DNA from: Zoogloeaceae bacterium G21618-S1
GTDB lineage: Bacteria; Pseudomonadota; Gammaproteobacteria; Burkholderiales; Rhodocyclaceae
Direction of reading: 5' to 3'
Assembly (NCBI GenBank): GCA_027214125.1
Contig: JAPWHF010000005.1
Span: forward strand, 248,951-312,950
Length of the DNA stretch: 64,000 nucleotides
Shown: piece after piece, positions 1 to 8,507 of the stretch
Layout of the letters: every line of letters begins with the position of its first letter
Position numbering within the stretch: the stretch's first letter is position 1
Notes under the pieces: model-generated
The model's input: the letters and a program-made list of their open reading frames with translations, nothing else
Database searches by the model: none
Told to the model about the DNA's origin: nothing
Translations under genes and position numbers: made by a program

Positions 1-851
1 CCCGCAAATACCACCCGGACGTGAACAAGGACGCCGATGCCGAGGCGCGCTTCAAGGAGCTGGGCGAAGCCTACGCCGTGCTCAAGGACCCCGAAAAGCG
101 AGCGGCCTACGACCAGATGGGCAACCAGTGGAAGGCCGGGCAGGACTTCCAGCCCCCGCCGGACTGGGACGCCGGCTTCGAGTTCCGCGGCGACGGTGCC
201 GACGACGGCATCGACGCCAGCGAGTTCTTCGAAGCCCTGTTTGGCCGACACGCGAACAGGGCCGGGCATCGGTCGAGCGGGCACGCCCGGGGCGAGGATC
301 ATCACGCCAAGGTGCTGATCGATCTGGAAGACGCCTACCGCGGCGCCGAGCGCAGCATCTCCCTGCGCGTGCCGGTGGTGGACGCTCAAGGCCATGTCAC
401 GCTGGCCGAGCGCCGGCTCGACGTCAGCATTCCCAAGGGCGTCCGGGCCGGGCAACACCTGCGTCTGGCCGGCCAGGGCGAACCGGGCCGGGGCAATGGC
501 CCGGCGGGTGATCTGTACCTCGAGATCGGTTTCAACCCCCACCCGCAGTTCCGCGTCGATGGGCGCGACGTCTTTATTGACCTGCCCCTGGCACCGTGGG
601 AAGCCGCCCTCGGCTGCTCAGTGAGCTTGCCGACACCTGGCGGATCGGTGCAACTGACCATTCCGGCTGGCTCGGCAGCAGGGCGCCGGCTACGCCTGCG
701 AGGCAAAGGCATTCCCGGCAATCCCCCCGGCGATCTCTACGCGGTGGCCACCCTCTCCCTGCCGCCGGCGACCAGCGACAGCGAGAAAGCGGCCTACCGC
801 ACGCTGGCCGACGCCTTCGACTTCAACCCACGCGCGCACATGAAAGGCTGA
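1..851 (+). CDS. cbpA: DnaJ-type co-chaperone CbpA, 5' end outside the window
   Basis: The window opens inside this gene. The frame runs from base 3 and already holds the HPD tripeptide of a J domain (bases 12-20), so only some 30-35 N-terminal residues are missing. After the J domain come a Gly/Asp-rich linker and two C-terminal substrate-binding domains; there are no CxxCxGxG zinc-finger repeats. This is the CbpA (type B DnaJ) layout. The family works with DnaK/Hsp70 in the cytoplasm and, in E. coli, also binds curved DNA. The next gene starts 6 bp downstream and encodes the CbpM modulator, the classical cbpAM operon, which makes the call firm. The GTG at base 21 is an internal valine, not a start. 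Confidence 0.93.
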   Translation, partial: RKYHPDVNKDADAEARFKELGEAYAVLKDPEKRAAYDQMGNQWKAGQDFQPPPDWDAGFEFRGDGADDGIDASEFFEALFGRHANRAGHRSSGHARGEDHHAKVLIDLEDAYRGAERSISLRVPVVDAQGHVTLAERRLDVSIPKGVRAGQHLRLAGQGEPGRGNGPAGDLYLEIGFNPHPQFRVDGRDVFIDLPLAPWEAALGCSVSLPTPGGSVQLTIPAGSAAGRRLRLRGKGIPGNPPGDLYAVATLSLPPATSDSEKAAYRTLADAFDFNPRAHMKG

Positions 852-857
852 TCCGTC

Positions 858-1175
858 ATGAGTACAAAAGACTCGCAACCCGCCCAGGGCACAATCGTTG
901 AAGAAGAACTCCACCTGACCCTGCTGGAACTGTGTCAGGCGACCCGCGCCTCGCAAGAATACGTGGTGACCTGGGTGTATGAAGGCGTGCTCGAACCCCT
1001 TGGCCAAGCGCCCGAGGACTGGCGCTTTACCGGAGAGTCGCTGCGGCGCGCGCGACTCGCCTGCTGGCTCACCCGCGACCTCGAGATCAACCCGCCCGGC
1101 GTCGCCATGGCGCTGGATCTGCTCGATGAAATCGCCACCTTGCAGGCTCGCTTGCAGCGCCTCGGCGAGCCATGA
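858..1175 (+). CDS. cbpM: Chaperone modulator CbpM (MerR-like HTH)
   Basis: This 105-residue protein has the CbpM profile: a small MerR-type helix-turn-helix fold with the segment VVTWVYEGVLEPLG and a C-terminal leucine-rich helix (residues about 80-102). CbpM binds the J domain of CbpA and blocks both its co-chaperone and DNA-binding functions. It lies 6 bp after cbpA and is certainly co-transcribed. The ATG start is preceded only by the end of cbpA, so translational coupling is likely. About 225 bp without any convincing gene follow before the phasin gene; that stretch presumably holds the phasin promoter. Confidence 0.9.
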   Translation: MSTKDSQPAQGTIVEEELHLTLLELCQATRASQEYVVTWVYEGVLEPLGQAPEDWRFTGESLRRARLACWLTRDLEINPPGVAMALDLLDEIATLQARLQRLGEP

Positions 1176-1402
1176 GCCCCGGATTCGATCGCCGCATTGT
1201 CGACGTGGTCCTACCGCCACAGGCTGAACACCCCGGACCTCCGGGCGGCAAAACGAGACATTGACTCCTGCCAGAGAGGGGCCATACTCAAGGGGCTGTT
1301 GCACCGCAGCAGCCCAGCCGCCAAGAACGGCACCGGTGACGTACAACACGAAACCCAACGTGCAAGCGCCACCTCACGCAAGAGCGCCAAAAAGGCAACA
1401 CC

Positions 1403-1888
1403 ATGTCCAGCACCTTACGCACCGCCGCCGCATCCTCTGCGGCCGCAGGAAACCCGTTCCTGACACTATCGAAAGTGTATTTGAGAAGTCTTGAAGACCT
1501 CTCTTCGCTCAACCTGAAAATTGCCCGCGAAGCCCTCGACGATTGCGCCTCCGCAACCCAGGCCCTGTCGGCACCCATGGACAGCAAGGCATACACCAAA
1601 TGCCTGTCGGGACTCGGTCAGCCGATGCTCAACAAGGCCGTGGCACATTCGCGCGAAATATGCGACGTCATGGCCAGTACGCACAAAGAAATGACCTCCG
1701 TCATCAAGGCGCAACTGGCGCAACCGCAGATGGCCTGGCCTGGCGCCGGCGACTGGAATGCGCTGCAGGGCATGTTCACCAAGGGCTTCGAGCAATTGAC
1801 TGCCAGCGCCACGGAAAATTTTGCCGCCGTGACCGACGCGAGCACCAAAGCCATCGCCGCGACGACAGACGCAAAAAAAACGCCCTGA
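1403..1888 (+). CDS. Phasin family protein
   Basis: The 161-residue product is helical, low in aromatic residues and rich in Ala, Ser, Lys and Thr. Segments such as NPFLTLSKVYLRSLEDLSSL and a C-terminal GMFTKGFEQLTASATENFA match the phasin (PhaP-type) family, amphipathic proteins that coat polyhydroxyalkanoate granules and limit their size. The gene is a single transcription unit with an intrinsic terminator directly behind it. PHA-type hydrolases lie a few kb downstream (the PHB esterase at 6586 and the PhaC-like protein at 8508), which supports a PHA role. Phasins diverge strongly, so which phasin paralogue this is cannot be told from the sequence. Confidence 0.8.
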   Translation: MSSTLRTAAASSAAAGNPFLTLSKVYLRSLEDLSSLNLKIAREALDDCASATQALSAPMDSKAYTKCLSGLGQPMLNKAVAHSREICDVMASTHKEMTSVIKAQLAQPQMAWPGAGDWNALQGMFTKGFEQLTASATENFAAVTDASTKAIAATTDAKKTP

Positions 1889-1913
1889 ACCCACGCTCGC
1901 AACCCACCAACAC

Positions 1914-1936
1914 ACCCCGCCCGTCGGGGTTTTTTA
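1914..1936 (+). terminator. Intrinsic terminator of the phasin gene
   Basis: A 6-bp GC-rich stem (ACCCCG at 1914-1919 with CGGGGT at 1925-1930) is followed by a run of six T. It begins about 25 bp after the phasin stop codon. Confidence 0.85.
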
Positions 1937-2091
1937 TTGCGGTCTCCCGCCCGGCGCGGCGCTCAGGCGCCGTCCCGCGCCCGTCGTGTGTGCGCTGGCG
2001 GACAGACCGTCATGCCCCCAGAGCGCAAACTCCCCCTAGCCGCAGCCCGCGCTACGGGTAACGCCCGCGCACACCGACAAGGACACCTACC

Positions 2092-2409
2092 ATGCTGATC
2101 ACCTTCAAATCCGCCGCCAGTGGCGACGTAATTTTCCTCGAAAAAACCGGCCAGAAAATGCTCGATGTCCTACACAAGGACCGGAACGCCACAAAAGGCA
2201 TTGTCACCGTCGAGCAACTGCCCGACACCATCGCGCGCGTACGCCAGGCCATCGCCGCCGACGTCGCCGAGCAAGCCGGCCTGCCCCCCGGTGACAACAC
2301 CGAAGAAACCCCCGACGCCGACCTCTCCTTCCACCAGCGCGGCCTGCCCCTGCTCGAATTGCTGGAACGCTCACTGGCGGAAAAAGCCCCGGTCACCTGG
2401 GGCGTGTAG
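2092..2409 (+). CDS. DUF1840 family protein
   Basis: The 105-residue soluble protein starts MLITFKSAASGDVIFLEKTGQ and contains KGIVTVEQLP, both hallmarks of DUF1840, a family widespread in beta- and gammaproteobacteria. The function is unknown. The second half has a Pro/Asp/Glu-rich linker (PPGDNTEETPDADLS) and a C-terminal helix (LPLLELLERSLAE). A purine-rich patch (acaaggaca) upstream can serve as ribosome binding site for the ATG. No neighbour suggests a pathway, and it is probably monocistronic. Confidence 0.8.
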   Translation: MLITFKSAASGDVIFLEKTGQKMLDVLHKDRNATKGIVTVEQLPDTIARVRQAIAADVAEQAGLPPGDNTEETPDADLSFHQRGLPLLELLERSLAEKAPVTWGV

Positions 2410-3245
2410 GCCTCGCGCGGAGGCCCCCCACCCCGGCGTGACGCGGGCGCTGCTCCGAGACTGAAACGGGAGAACCCGGCACGCTCGGACTTGGGGCGGC
2501 TACCGGCCATAAATGGGCATTCGACGGCCGCAAAATTGCCCCGAATAGCGTCAGCAGCAACTCACGCAGCCGGCACTCGTGCGGGCTTGGTCGTCTCGCG
2601 CAACGCCGCCCGAGCGCGACGCGCACCGTGGGTCAAGTGCTTGATTGCAAGACCTGGCACCGTGGCCATTGCGGGGTCGGGGAGGCAAGCCGCCGAGGTC
2701 CCGCCCATGAGGCTGCGGCCGAGGCTGGTTTTCCATCCTCATTCCGTTGCCCTCGGGCACATTCGGGTGGCCGCGAGCCTCTCGGCTATGCCGCAGAGGC
2801 GCTCGTCCCCCAAGGCGACTGGGAGCGCGAACAGGAGGGACTGGAGAGCGCTCGTTGCGTTTTCCGATCATTCGGCGAGGCGGGCGATACCCGCCTGCTC
2901 AAACAAGCGCGCCGCCTCGTCCAAAGTGTGCTGCAGGCCTCATACGACGTGAGTCGCGTCGGAGCTCTTCTGCCAATCCCCGACGTTGAGCGCACTGAGC
3001 GCACCAACCAACGCTGACCAATGATCTCCGTTCCCGCCAGCGGCAGCTCAAACGCTCCGCGGCTACTGAGTACCGTCGCTGCAGTCGTGTCCCCGCTGCA
3101 GCGTGTCGAATATTGCCTGGGCGAGGTCTGTACGGTGACACACAGACGACTCGCAGGCGCCTGTCCATACTCGACTGCAAGCGACGCCTGTGTCAGGCCG
3201 CTCCCCGCGTAGCGGGGTCCGTACACGAATAGCGAGGAACCCCAA
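2410..3245. other. Gene-poor stretch of 836 bp
   Basis: I see no gene here that I can support. The longest plus-strand frame (2628-3017) encodes an Arg/Gly-rich product with no recognisable domain, and the competing minus-strand frame is equally featureless. A GC-rich dyad (CCCCGC gtagc GGGG around 3203-3214) lies just upstream of the DUF4398 lipoprotein gene. The stretch looks like non-coding or decayed sequence that also carries the promoter for the lipoprotein/OmpA operon. Confidence 0.5.
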
Positions 3246-3641
3246 ATGAACCGCCTGCACCTGATCCTCAAACGGGCCACCGTGATCGCACTTGCGATCG
3301 CGTCGTCCGCGCTGCTGGTGCTCGGTGGCTGCGCGAGCACGCCTGCACCCATCGCGAAAATGGCCGTCGCCGAGGCCGCGCTCAAGCACGCCGGAACCAC
3401 CAACACCACTGAAAACGCCCCCGGCGAACTGCAGATCGCCACCGCCAAGCTGGCCAGAGCGCGCGCCGCCATGGACAACGAAGAGTACCTCCTTGCCGGA
3501 CAGCTCGCCGACCAGGTCGAAGTCGATGCCCAGGTCGCGGTGCTGCACGCCCAGTCGACACGTGCACGCAAGGCGGCGCAGGAGTCGCAGGATGCTGCCC
3601 GTGTGCTGCGCGAAGAGATCAACCGCAAGACCGTCCGCTGA
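3246..3641 (+). CDS. DUF4398 lipoprotein
   Basis: The N terminus is a bacterial lipoprotein signal: a basic start, a hydrophobic stretch and the lipobox LGGC (Cys about residue 29), so the mature protein should be acylated and, lacking Asp at +2, sorted to the outer membrane. The mature part (about 100 residues) is an alpha-helical DUF4398 domain, with AVAEAALKHAG at its beginning and ELQIATAKLARARAAM in the middle, as in small OmpA-associated lipoproteins. It lies 20 bp upstream of an OmpA-family gene with the same domain, so the two are an operon and probably act together at the cell envelope. The molecular role is unknown. Confidence 0.85.
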   Translation: MNRLHLILKRATVIALAIASSALLVLGGCASTPAPIAKMAVAEAALKHAGTTNTTENAPGELQIATAKLARARAAMDNEEYLLAGQLADQVEVDAQVAVLHAQSTRARKAAQESQDAARVLREEINRKTVR

Positions 3642-3661
3642 GCGGATCAGGAGCCCACAAC

Positions 3662-4504
3662 ATGAAAACCCGAATCTTCGTCCTTGCCACCCTGGCAGCC
3701 GCCCTCGCCGCCTGCGGTTCGGTGCCCAATCGCAACAGCTCGCTCGACCAGGCCCGCAGCAGCTATGCGGCCGCGCAGGCCAACCCGGAGATCAGTGCGC
3801 TCGCCGCGGATGAACTGAAAAGCGCCGCCGAGGCATTACGCATCGCCGATCAGGCCAACAAGGACGACAGCCCGACAGGCACCGTCGACCACCTTGCCTA
3901 CTTGGCCGCCCAGCGCGTGGTCATTGCCAAGGAGACTGCCTCAAGCCGCGCAGCGCAGGTCATTATTGCCGGTGCCGCGGCCGAGCGCGACAAGATGCGC
4001 CTGGCGCTGCGCACCGAGGAAGCCGACGCCGCCCAACGCCGCCTCGCCGAGGCGCAACAGAACGAGCAACGCAGCGACGCCCGGGTGAGCGATCTCGAAT
4101 CCCAGCTCGCCGCGCTCAATGCCAAGATGACCGAGCGCGGCATGGTGGTCACCCTGGGCGACGTGCTGTTCAAGTCCGGTCAGTCGCAGCTGCTGCCGGG
4201 TAGCGCGGACAACCTGGCCAAGCTGGCCGACTTCTTCCGCCGCAACCCGGAGCGCAAGGCCTCGATCGAGGGCCACACCGATAGCGTCGGCAACGCCAAC
4301 GCCAATCACACCCTGTCTGAACGGCGAGCCAATGCCGTGATGCGGGCCCTGATCAATCTCGGGGTCGGCGCCGAACGACTCAGAACTCACGCCTTCGGCG
4401 AAGAAAGCCCCACCGCCAGCAACGACAGCGCCACCGGCCGCCAGCTCAACCGCCGGGTCGAGATCGTGTTTCCGCCCCAAGCCGAGGACCTGTCGGCGAG
4501 GTAG
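3662..4504 (+). CDS. DUF4398-OmpA family peptidoglycan-binding lipoprotein
   Basis: The protein has 280 residues. A signal peptide with lipobox LAAC ends at about Cys18. A DUF4398 helical region follows (about 25-105), then a coiled coil rich in Ala, Glu and Arg (about 105-155). The C terminus is an OmpA-like domain (about 160-272) with GDVLFKSGQSQLLPGS, EGHTDSVGNANAN and LSERRANAVMRAL, including the Asp and Arg that bind diaminopimelate in peptidoglycan. This architecture anchors the outer membrane to the cell wall. It is co-transcribed with the DUF4398 lipoprotein 20 bp upstream. Confidence 0.9.
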   Translation: MKTRIFVLATLAAALAACGSVPNRNSSLDQARSSYAAAQANPEISALAADELKSAAEALRIADQANKDDSPTGTVDHLAYLAAQRVVIAKETASSRAAQVIIAGAAAERDKMRLALRTEEADAAQRRLAEAQQNEQRSDARVSDLESQLAALNAKMTERGMVVTLGDVLFKSGQSQLLPGSADNLAKLADFFRRNPERKASIEGHTDSVGNANANHTLSERRANAVMRALINLGVGAERLRTHAFGEESPTASNDSATGRQLNRRVEIVFPPQAEDLSAR

Positions 4505-4837
4505 TTCGCGCGCACGCCCCGGGCCAATCCACCGGCCCGATCTGTATTCCCGTCCTCAGAGGGAAGCACCATATCCCAGCCACAGGTTCCAACCGACACG
4601 CGTGCCCGCTAGCGTCTCGAAAAAGGCGCGGTGACGCTGGGTTACAGCGCCCACCGCAAGACCGTGCTGCGACGCATCAACGACGCGATGGCCCCCGAAG
4701 GATAAGACTGCCTGAGCTCCGGAGAGCATTCATGTGCGCCACCGCACCGACCGGGCCGCCCCCCGCGGCTACGCTCCCTTGATAATTTCCGGACACGGGC
4801 GCATCGCCCTGCCGCCGGATCGAGGAGATCGATCACC
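4505..4837. other. Intergenic stretch with a possible gene remnant
   Basis: No intact gene is visible in these 333 bp. A plus-strand frame from 4613 to the TAA at 4703-4705 reads RLEKGAVTLGYSAHRKTVLR and onward for ten more residues. It looks like the C-terminal end of a real protein, but it has no start and no upstream body, so I take it as a possible remnant. The last 60 bp should carry the promoter and ribosome binding site (gaggagatcgatcacc) of the hydrolase gene at 4838. Confidence 0.4.
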
Positions 4838-5593
4838 ATGGAAAAGATGAACCTGTTTCTGCTTCCGGGCCTGCTCAACGGGGCGAGCCTGTTCGAGCAA
4901 CAGGCCGATGCCCTCGCGAATCGGGTCGGCATCACGGTCGCGGACCTCACCGGTTCGGACTCGATCGCCGCGCTGGCCGCCGACGCGCTGGAGCAGGCCC
5001 CCGAGGGGCCCTTCGTGCTCATCGGGATGTCGATGGGCGGCTATGTCGCGCTCGAGATCATGCGCCAGGCGCCCAAGCGCGTGCGGGCGCTCGCCCTTCT
5101 CAGCACCAGCGCCCACCCCGACACGCACGAGGCCACCGCGGGCCGCGAGGAGCTGATCCGGCTCGCGAAAACCGATTTCCCCGCCGTCATCGAAAAGCTG
5201 CTGGCGCGCATGGCGCATCCCGAGCATGCGAACACGCCCGAAGTGGGCGGTATGTTCCAGTCGATGGCGACCGGACTCGGGGCCGAGGTGTTCGAGCGGC
5301 AGCAGCGCGCGATCATCGGCCGCGCGGACAGCCGTCCGACGCTGGCAGCGATCAAATGCCCGACGTTGATCGTGTGCGGGCGCGACGACCAGGTCACGCC
5401 GCCGGAAGTTCACCGCGAGCTGGCCGCGCGGATTCCCGGCGCGCGGCTCGAAATCATCGAGGAATGCGGCCATCTCGTGCCGCTGGAACAGCCCGAACAG
5501 GTCACCGAACTGCTGCGAGACTGGCTCGGCGAGCTCGCCGGCACGTCGCAGTCGAAGGCGGCCGCCCCGAAGGCCGGCACGACCGCTCCCTGA
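4838..5593 (+). CDS. Alpha/beta-fold hydrolase
   Basis: The 251-residue protein has a single alpha/beta-hydrolase domain. The nucleophile elbow is GMSMGGY (Ser about residue 69). The acid is probably the Asp in VCGRDDQVTPPEV and the base the His in EECGHLVPLEQPEQV, so the triad is complete. There is no signal peptide, so it is cytoplasmic. It lacks a long cap domain and resembles the BioH/MhpC-like esterase group; the substrate cannot be inferred. An Ala/Lys/Pro tail (SQSKAAAPKAGTTAP) follows the fold. A good ribosome binding site (GAGGAGAT) sits 10 bp before the ATG. Confidence 0.85.
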   Translation: MEKMNLFLLPGLLNGASLFEQQADALANRVGITVADLTGSDSIAALAADALEQAPEGPFVLIGMSMGGYVALEIMRQAPKRVRALALLSTSAHPDTHEATAGREELIRLAKTDFPAVIEKLLARMAHPEHANTPEVGGMFQSMATGLGAEVFERQQRAIIGRADSRPTLAAIKCPTLIVCGRDDQVTPPEVHRELAARIPGARLEIIEECGHLVPLEQPEQVTELLRDWLGELAGTSQSKAAAPKAGTTAP

Positions 5594-5657
5594 CGAACCC
5601 TACTCCCGGGCGCCCGCGGTGCCGCCGCCACCTGTGGAACCTAACCAAGGACATCCG

Positions 5658-5888
5658 ATGAAGAACCCCTGGACCAAGAAGAACCCATTCATGAGCATGT
5701 GGCTCAGCGCGGCCAACTCCGCGATCGCCCGCTCCCGTGGCCAGGCCACGGCCGCGGTCAAACGCGAGGCGACGAAGGCCGCGAAGACCGTAACGAACGA
5801 GGGCGTGAAGCAGGTGACCGACTTCTGGGTGAACGCGCTCAAGCCCCCGGCGGCGGTGAGCAAACCCCGTACGCGCAAGTCGCGCTGA
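5658..5888 (+). CDS. Small basic protein, possibly PHA-granule related
   Basis: I start this 76-residue protein at the ATG at 5658 because an AAGGA motif lies about 8 bp upstream. It is Lys/Arg/Ala-rich and probably an amphipathic helix (SAANSAIARSRGQATAAVKR). I do not recognise a named domain. Its N terminus (MKNPWTKKNPF) and basic amphipathic character recall the first 45 residues of the PHB-type esterase encoded 700 bp downstream, which suggests both might bind the same surface, for example a PHA granule; that is only an inference. It sits between the hydrolase and the FMN reductase on the same strand with short gaps. Confidence 0.6.
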   Translation: MKNPWTKKNPFMSMWLSAANSAIARSRGQATAAVKREATKAAKTVTNEGVKQVTDFWVNALKPPAAVSKPRTRKSR

Positions 5889-5944
5889 GGCGCGGCGCGA
5901 GCGCGCAGTCCGATCGCAACCCCAAACCTCGAAGGGCCCCCACC

Positions 5945-6499
5945 ATGAGCCAACATCAGATCGCCGTCATCGTCGGCAGCCTGCGCAAGGGTTCGATCAA
6001 CCGCAAGCTCGCGGATGCCATCACAAAGCTGGCGCCGTCGGCATTCGGCTTCAGGCAGCTCGAGATCGGCGATCTGCCGCTCTACAACCAGGACGACGAC
6101 GAGGACCAGGCGCCCGCAGTGAAACGCTTCAAGGGCGAGATCCTCGCCGCGACGGGCCTGATCTTCGTCACCCCCGAGTACAACCGCGGCCTCCCCGGCG
6201 TGCTGAAGAACGCCATCGACCACGCCTCGCGCCCGTACGGCAAGAGCGCCTGGACGAACAAGCCCGCCGGCATCCTCGGCGCCTCGGTCGGCGTCATCGG
6301 CACGGCCGTCGCGCAGCAGCAGTTGCGCACGGTCCTCGCCGCCCTGGACGTTCCCACGATGGGATTGCCGGAGGCGTTCATCCACGTCAAGGAGGGTTTC
6401 TTCGACGAGACCGGCAACATCGCGAGCGCCGGCACGTGCAAGTTCCTGCTCGAGTGGATGGACCGCTACGTAGCCTGGGTGACGCAGCACGCCGCCTGA
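5945..6499 (+). CDS. NAD(P)H-dependent FMN reductase (ChrR/YieF-like)
   Basis: I choose the ATG at 5945 because the fold begins right there: MSQHQIAVIVGSLRKGSINR is the first strand and FMN phosphate loop of a flavodoxin-like reductase. Further family motifs are LEIGDLPLYNQD and TPEYNRGLPGVLKNAIDHAS, the latter close to the flavin ring. The length, 184 residues, is normal. Members reduce quinones, azo dyes or chromate with NAD(P)H in the cytoplasm; which substrate matters here is unknown. The open frame extends upstream to 5699 but has no ribosome binding site and would overlap the small basic protein. Confidence 0.88.
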   Translation: MSQHQIAVIVGSLRKGSINRKLADAITKLAPSAFGFRQLEIGDLPLYNQDDDEDQAPAVKRFKGEILAATGLIFVTPEYNRGLPGVLKNAIDHASRPYGKSAWTNKPAGILGASVGVIGTAVAQQQLRTVLAALDVPTMGLPEAFIHVKEGFFDETGNIASAGTCKFLLEWMDRYVAWVTQHAA

Positions 6500-6585
6500 A
6501 CCGCGGACATGCGCGAGTCCGGCGCCGGTCACCGACGACCGTGTGAGACGATTTGCACGCAGTGCCACCCCGAAGGTAGCCACGA

Positions 6586-7647
6586 ATGACGAAACGCAAC
6601 CCGGCCGCGGCCTGGACCAGAATCTTCACCCGCGGCCTGACGACGATCACCCGCAGCACGATGCGCGCCGGCACCCGGGCCGTGGGCAAGGCGCTCAAGC
6701 CGGCGGTCGACAAGCACAAGCCGCCGCCCGGCGCGGGCGAGTGGCTGCGGGGCATGGCGTTCGGCCCGGCCGGGGCGCGCCGTTTCCGGCTCTACCGCCC
6801 GCTTGACGTGAAGGTCGGCGAGCGGCTGCCGCTGATGGTGATGCTGCACGGCTGCGGACAGGACGCGAAGAGCTTCGCGATGAGCACGCGCATGAACCGC
6901 GTCGCCGCACGCGAGCGCTTTCTCGTGCTCTACCCCGAGCAGGATCGCCTCGCCAATGCGCAGGGCTGCTGGAACTGGTACGACACCGCGTCCGGCCAAG
7001 CCTACGGTGAGGCCGCGCTGATCATGAAGGCCATCGACCAGGTGTGCCTGCTCTACCCGGTGGATCGCGAGCGCATCGCGGTGGCGGGGCTCTCGGCGGG
7101 CGCGAGCATGGCGGCACTGCTCGTCACCCGGCACCCCGAGCGCTTCAAGGCCGTGGTCATGCACTCGGGGATCGCGCCCGGCACCGCGCATTCGACGATG
7201 TCGGCCCTCGGTGCGATGCACGGCCGCCGCGCAGCCCTGCCGCTGAATGCCACGCCGGTGTCGATGGCGGCATCGTGGCCGCCGCTGATGGTGATACACG
7301 GCGGACGCGACCACGTGGTCGCGACCACCAACGGCCATGCCGCGGTGCGCGTGTGGGCCGACGCGGCCGGCGCGCGCGAGGGCGAGGGGCGCAACGTGCA
7401 GCGCGGCAAGCGCTACGCGATGACGGTGACGGACTTCAAGCGCGGCCGGAGCACGGTCGCGACGCTGGTCGAGGTCGGATCGCTCGGCCATGCGTGGAGC
7501 GGCGGCGCGGCGAAGCTGCCGTTCAGCGACGAACGGGGGCCGGACGCATCGCGCATGGCCTGGGCGTTCGCCGCGAAGCAGTTTCGCACCCCGGTCGCGC
7601 GGAAGGGCCCGAAGATCGCCGCGGCGATCGTCCGCCCGCGCGTCTGA
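6586..7647 (+). CDS. PHB-type esterase/depolymerase (extracellular type 1 catalytic domain)
   Basis: The 353-residue protein belongs to the esterase PHB / PHA depolymerase family. After a basic 50-residue N-terminal segment, the catalytic domain begins at RRFRLYRP. It has MLHGCGQDAKSFA (oxyanion region), the lipase box GLSAGAS (Ser about residue 172), a probable Asp in VIHGGRDHVV and His in GSLGHAWSGG. In secreted relatives a signal peptide precedes this domain; here the N terminus is basic and amphipathic with no clear signal, so an intracellular, granule-directed form is possible. The neighbours (phasin, small basic protein, PhaC-like protein) fit PHA or polyester turnover. Confidence 0.82.
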   Translation: MTKRNPAAAWTRIFTRGLTTITRSTMRAGTRAVGKALKPAVDKHKPPPGAGEWLRGMAFGPAGARRFRLYRPLDVKVGERLPLMVMLHGCGQDAKSFAMSTRMNRVAARERFLVLYPEQDRLANAQGCWNWYDTASGQAYGEAALIMKAIDQVCLLYPVDRERIAVAGLSAGASMAALLVTRHPERFKAVVMHSGIAPGTAHSTMSALGAMHGRRAALPLNATPVSMAASWPPLMVIHGGRDHVVATTNGHAAVRVWADAAGAREGEGRNVQRGKRYAMTVTDFKRGRSTVATLVEVGSLGHAWSGGAAKLPFSDERGPDASRMAWAFAAKQFRTPVARKGPKIAAAIVRPRV

Positions 7648-7728
7648 AACCCGGCCCCGAGCGGCGCCCGATCGCCGCGGTGATCGCCATCGCGAGCGCA
7701 CCCCATAAGGTGACCCGCCACACGCGCG

Positions 7729-7747
7729 GGCCGCGAAGCTCGCGGCC
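7729..7747 (+). terminator. Possible terminator after the PHB-type esterase
   Basis: A perfect 8-bp stem, GGCCGCGA (7729-7736) with TCGCGGCC (7740-7747), is followed by GATTTT. The T run is short, so termination efficiency is uncertain. Confidence 0.45.
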
Positions 7748-8065
7748 GATTTTCGCTCGGTCTTGCTCGGAGGCTTGAATTCGCCTTTTGGCATGGCTTT
7801 GGTGGGCAACGATCTCTACGTGGCCACCACCGATGCCGTGCTGCGCTTTCCCTACGAGGCGGGCGACACGCAGATCACTGTTCCCGGCAGCAAGGTCGTG
7901 ACGCTCCCGGCGGGGCCGATCAATCACCACTGGACCAAGAACCTGATTGCCAGTGTCGATGGCAGCAAGCTCTACGTGACAGTAGGTTCGAACAGCAATG
8001 TTGCCGAACGCGGGATGGCGGTTGAGGCCGAGCGAGCGGCGATCTGGGAGGTTGATATCAGGAAT
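7748..8065 (+). pseudogene. Internal fragment of a PQQ-dependent sugar (sorbosone-type) dehydrogenase
   Basis: The frame reads [20 protein letters not shown], then [18 protein letters not shown] and [20 protein letters not shown], and ends near AIWEVDI. This is the central beta-propeller part of soluble glucose/sorbosone dehydrogenases, normally about 400 residues. Only about 105 residues remain. There is no signal peptide or first blade upstream, where the esterase terminator hairpin lies, and the sequence after IWEVDI is unrelated. No start codon with a plausible ribosome binding site exists. I read it as a deletion remnant, not a working gene. Confidence 0.75.
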
Positions 8066-8290
8066 GACGCGCACCGGATATCGGAACGCGCCGAGCCACC
8101 TTCAGTTTCGCTTTCCCGCGACGCAGGGCAAACCACCAGCAGCCGGCCGTCAGTCCCATGCCGACGACCAGGGGGTGAGCAGAGTCACCCAGTCACGTGA
8201 GACCGAAAACCACGGGGAGAGCAGCGTAAAGCCATACAAATAGTGGCGCGAGGAGGCTGTCGGACTTGAGTGATCGTCGCGATCCGAGTG
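8058..8290 (-). pseudogene. Probable remnant of a membrane-protein 3' end
   Basis: Read on the minus strand, one frame gives a hydrophobic segment (SDSLLAPLFVWLYAALPVVF), then an in-frame TGA at 8193-8195, then a second hydrophobic stretch ([18 protein letters not shown]) and a basic tail ending at 8058. Two membrane-like segments interrupted by one stop codon suggest a decayed transporter or small membrane protein whose 3' end converges on the sugar dehydrogenase fragment. I cannot name the family. From about 8291 to 8507 I see no gene. Confidence 0.35.
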
Positions 8291-8507
8291 GGAAAGCGAG
8301 GCAAGATACGGCCATATTTGAGCCGCATAGTGGGGCTAGGTAACAAAAAGACGGTCGGATACGGACCGCGGGTTCCCATCGGCGCAGTAGATCAGCCTCA
8401 AGTTCGACAGCCCCCTAGGTGACTGCTCGAATCGGAAACCTGCCGTTCGATCTCGGACGGATCAAACGGCAACAAAGGGGCGACGCTAGCCCTACACGTC
8501 GCAACGC

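Noticed and set aside
2628-3017. A 129-codon frame in the gene-poor stretch before the DUF4398 gene.
   Set aside because: Composition is Arg/Gly-rich, no domain is visible and no ribosome binding site precedes it.
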